This document shows, in pieces, positions 7,869 through 7,887 of a stretch of 7,887 nt of DNA. The stretch is from Pseudomonadota bacterium (GTDB lineage Bacteria > Pseudomonadota > Alphaproteobacteria > Rhizobiales > Kaistiaceae), in NCBI GenBank assembly GCA_023433185.1, contig JAEZEN010000161.1, forward strand, positions 1-7,887, in the 5' to 3' direction. Made by a program: the position numbers and the translations under genes. Under the pieces are notes generated by a model that had not been told where the DNA came from, ran no database searches, and saw nothing but the letters and a program-made list of their open reading frames with translations. Each line of letters opens with the position of its first letter. Within the stretch, counting starts at the first letter, position 1.

Positions 7869-7887
7869 ACCGCCGACGCGCCAACAT

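Noticed and set aside
1..7887. Search for CRISPR repeats, tRNA genes, transposase fragments, phage or defence genes
   Set aside because: No regularly spaced repeats, cloverleaf, inverted element ends or recognisable mobile or defence proteins were seen by eye in either strand.

Overview
The window looks like chromosomal DNA of a GC-rich alphaproteobacterium. GC is around 70% in the housekeeping genes (42 of 60 in a hand count at 241-300). The 403-residue dimeric-type NADP isocitrate dehydrogenase and the closeness of alaS and icd also fit that group. No species can be named from the sequence.

Layout. On the plus strand, icd (81-1292) encodes NADP-dependent isocitrate dehydrogenase of the TCA cycle. 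The rest of the window is read from the minus strand, from high to low coordinates. alaS (7806-5128) encodes alanyl-tRNA synthetase. A six-transmembrane potassium-type channel with a C-terminal cyclic-nucleotide-binding-like domain follows (5131-3863); its GTG start overlaps the alaS TGA stop as GTGA. After a gap of about 200 bases comes a large protein (about 3663-1330) joining TPR-like helical repeats, a DUF616 (TOD1/MUCI70-type) glycosyltransferase-like domain and a family 2 glycosyltransferase. The glycosyltransferase gene converges on icd with only 37 bases between the two stop codons.

How they work together. alaS and the channel are probably co-transcribed and translationally coupled; a functional link is not evident. 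The glycosyltransferase may share the transcript by read-through, but the upstream gap and a GC drop to about 51% at 2701-3000 suggest a separate, perhaps laterally acquired, module placed between conserved neighbours. Its likely job is assembly of a surface glycan or glycosylation of a protein; substrate and acceptor are unknown. Hairpins that could end transcription lie upstream of alaS, in the icd/glycosyltransferase gap, and inside the 3' end of the glycosyltransferase gene in the orientation of icd.

I see no CRISPR array, tRNA or rRNA gene, insertion sequence, phage gene or defence system. The least ordinary items are the two-transferase fusion, the channel with an altered nucleotide-binding cassette, and the icd terminator-like hairpin inside the opposing gene.
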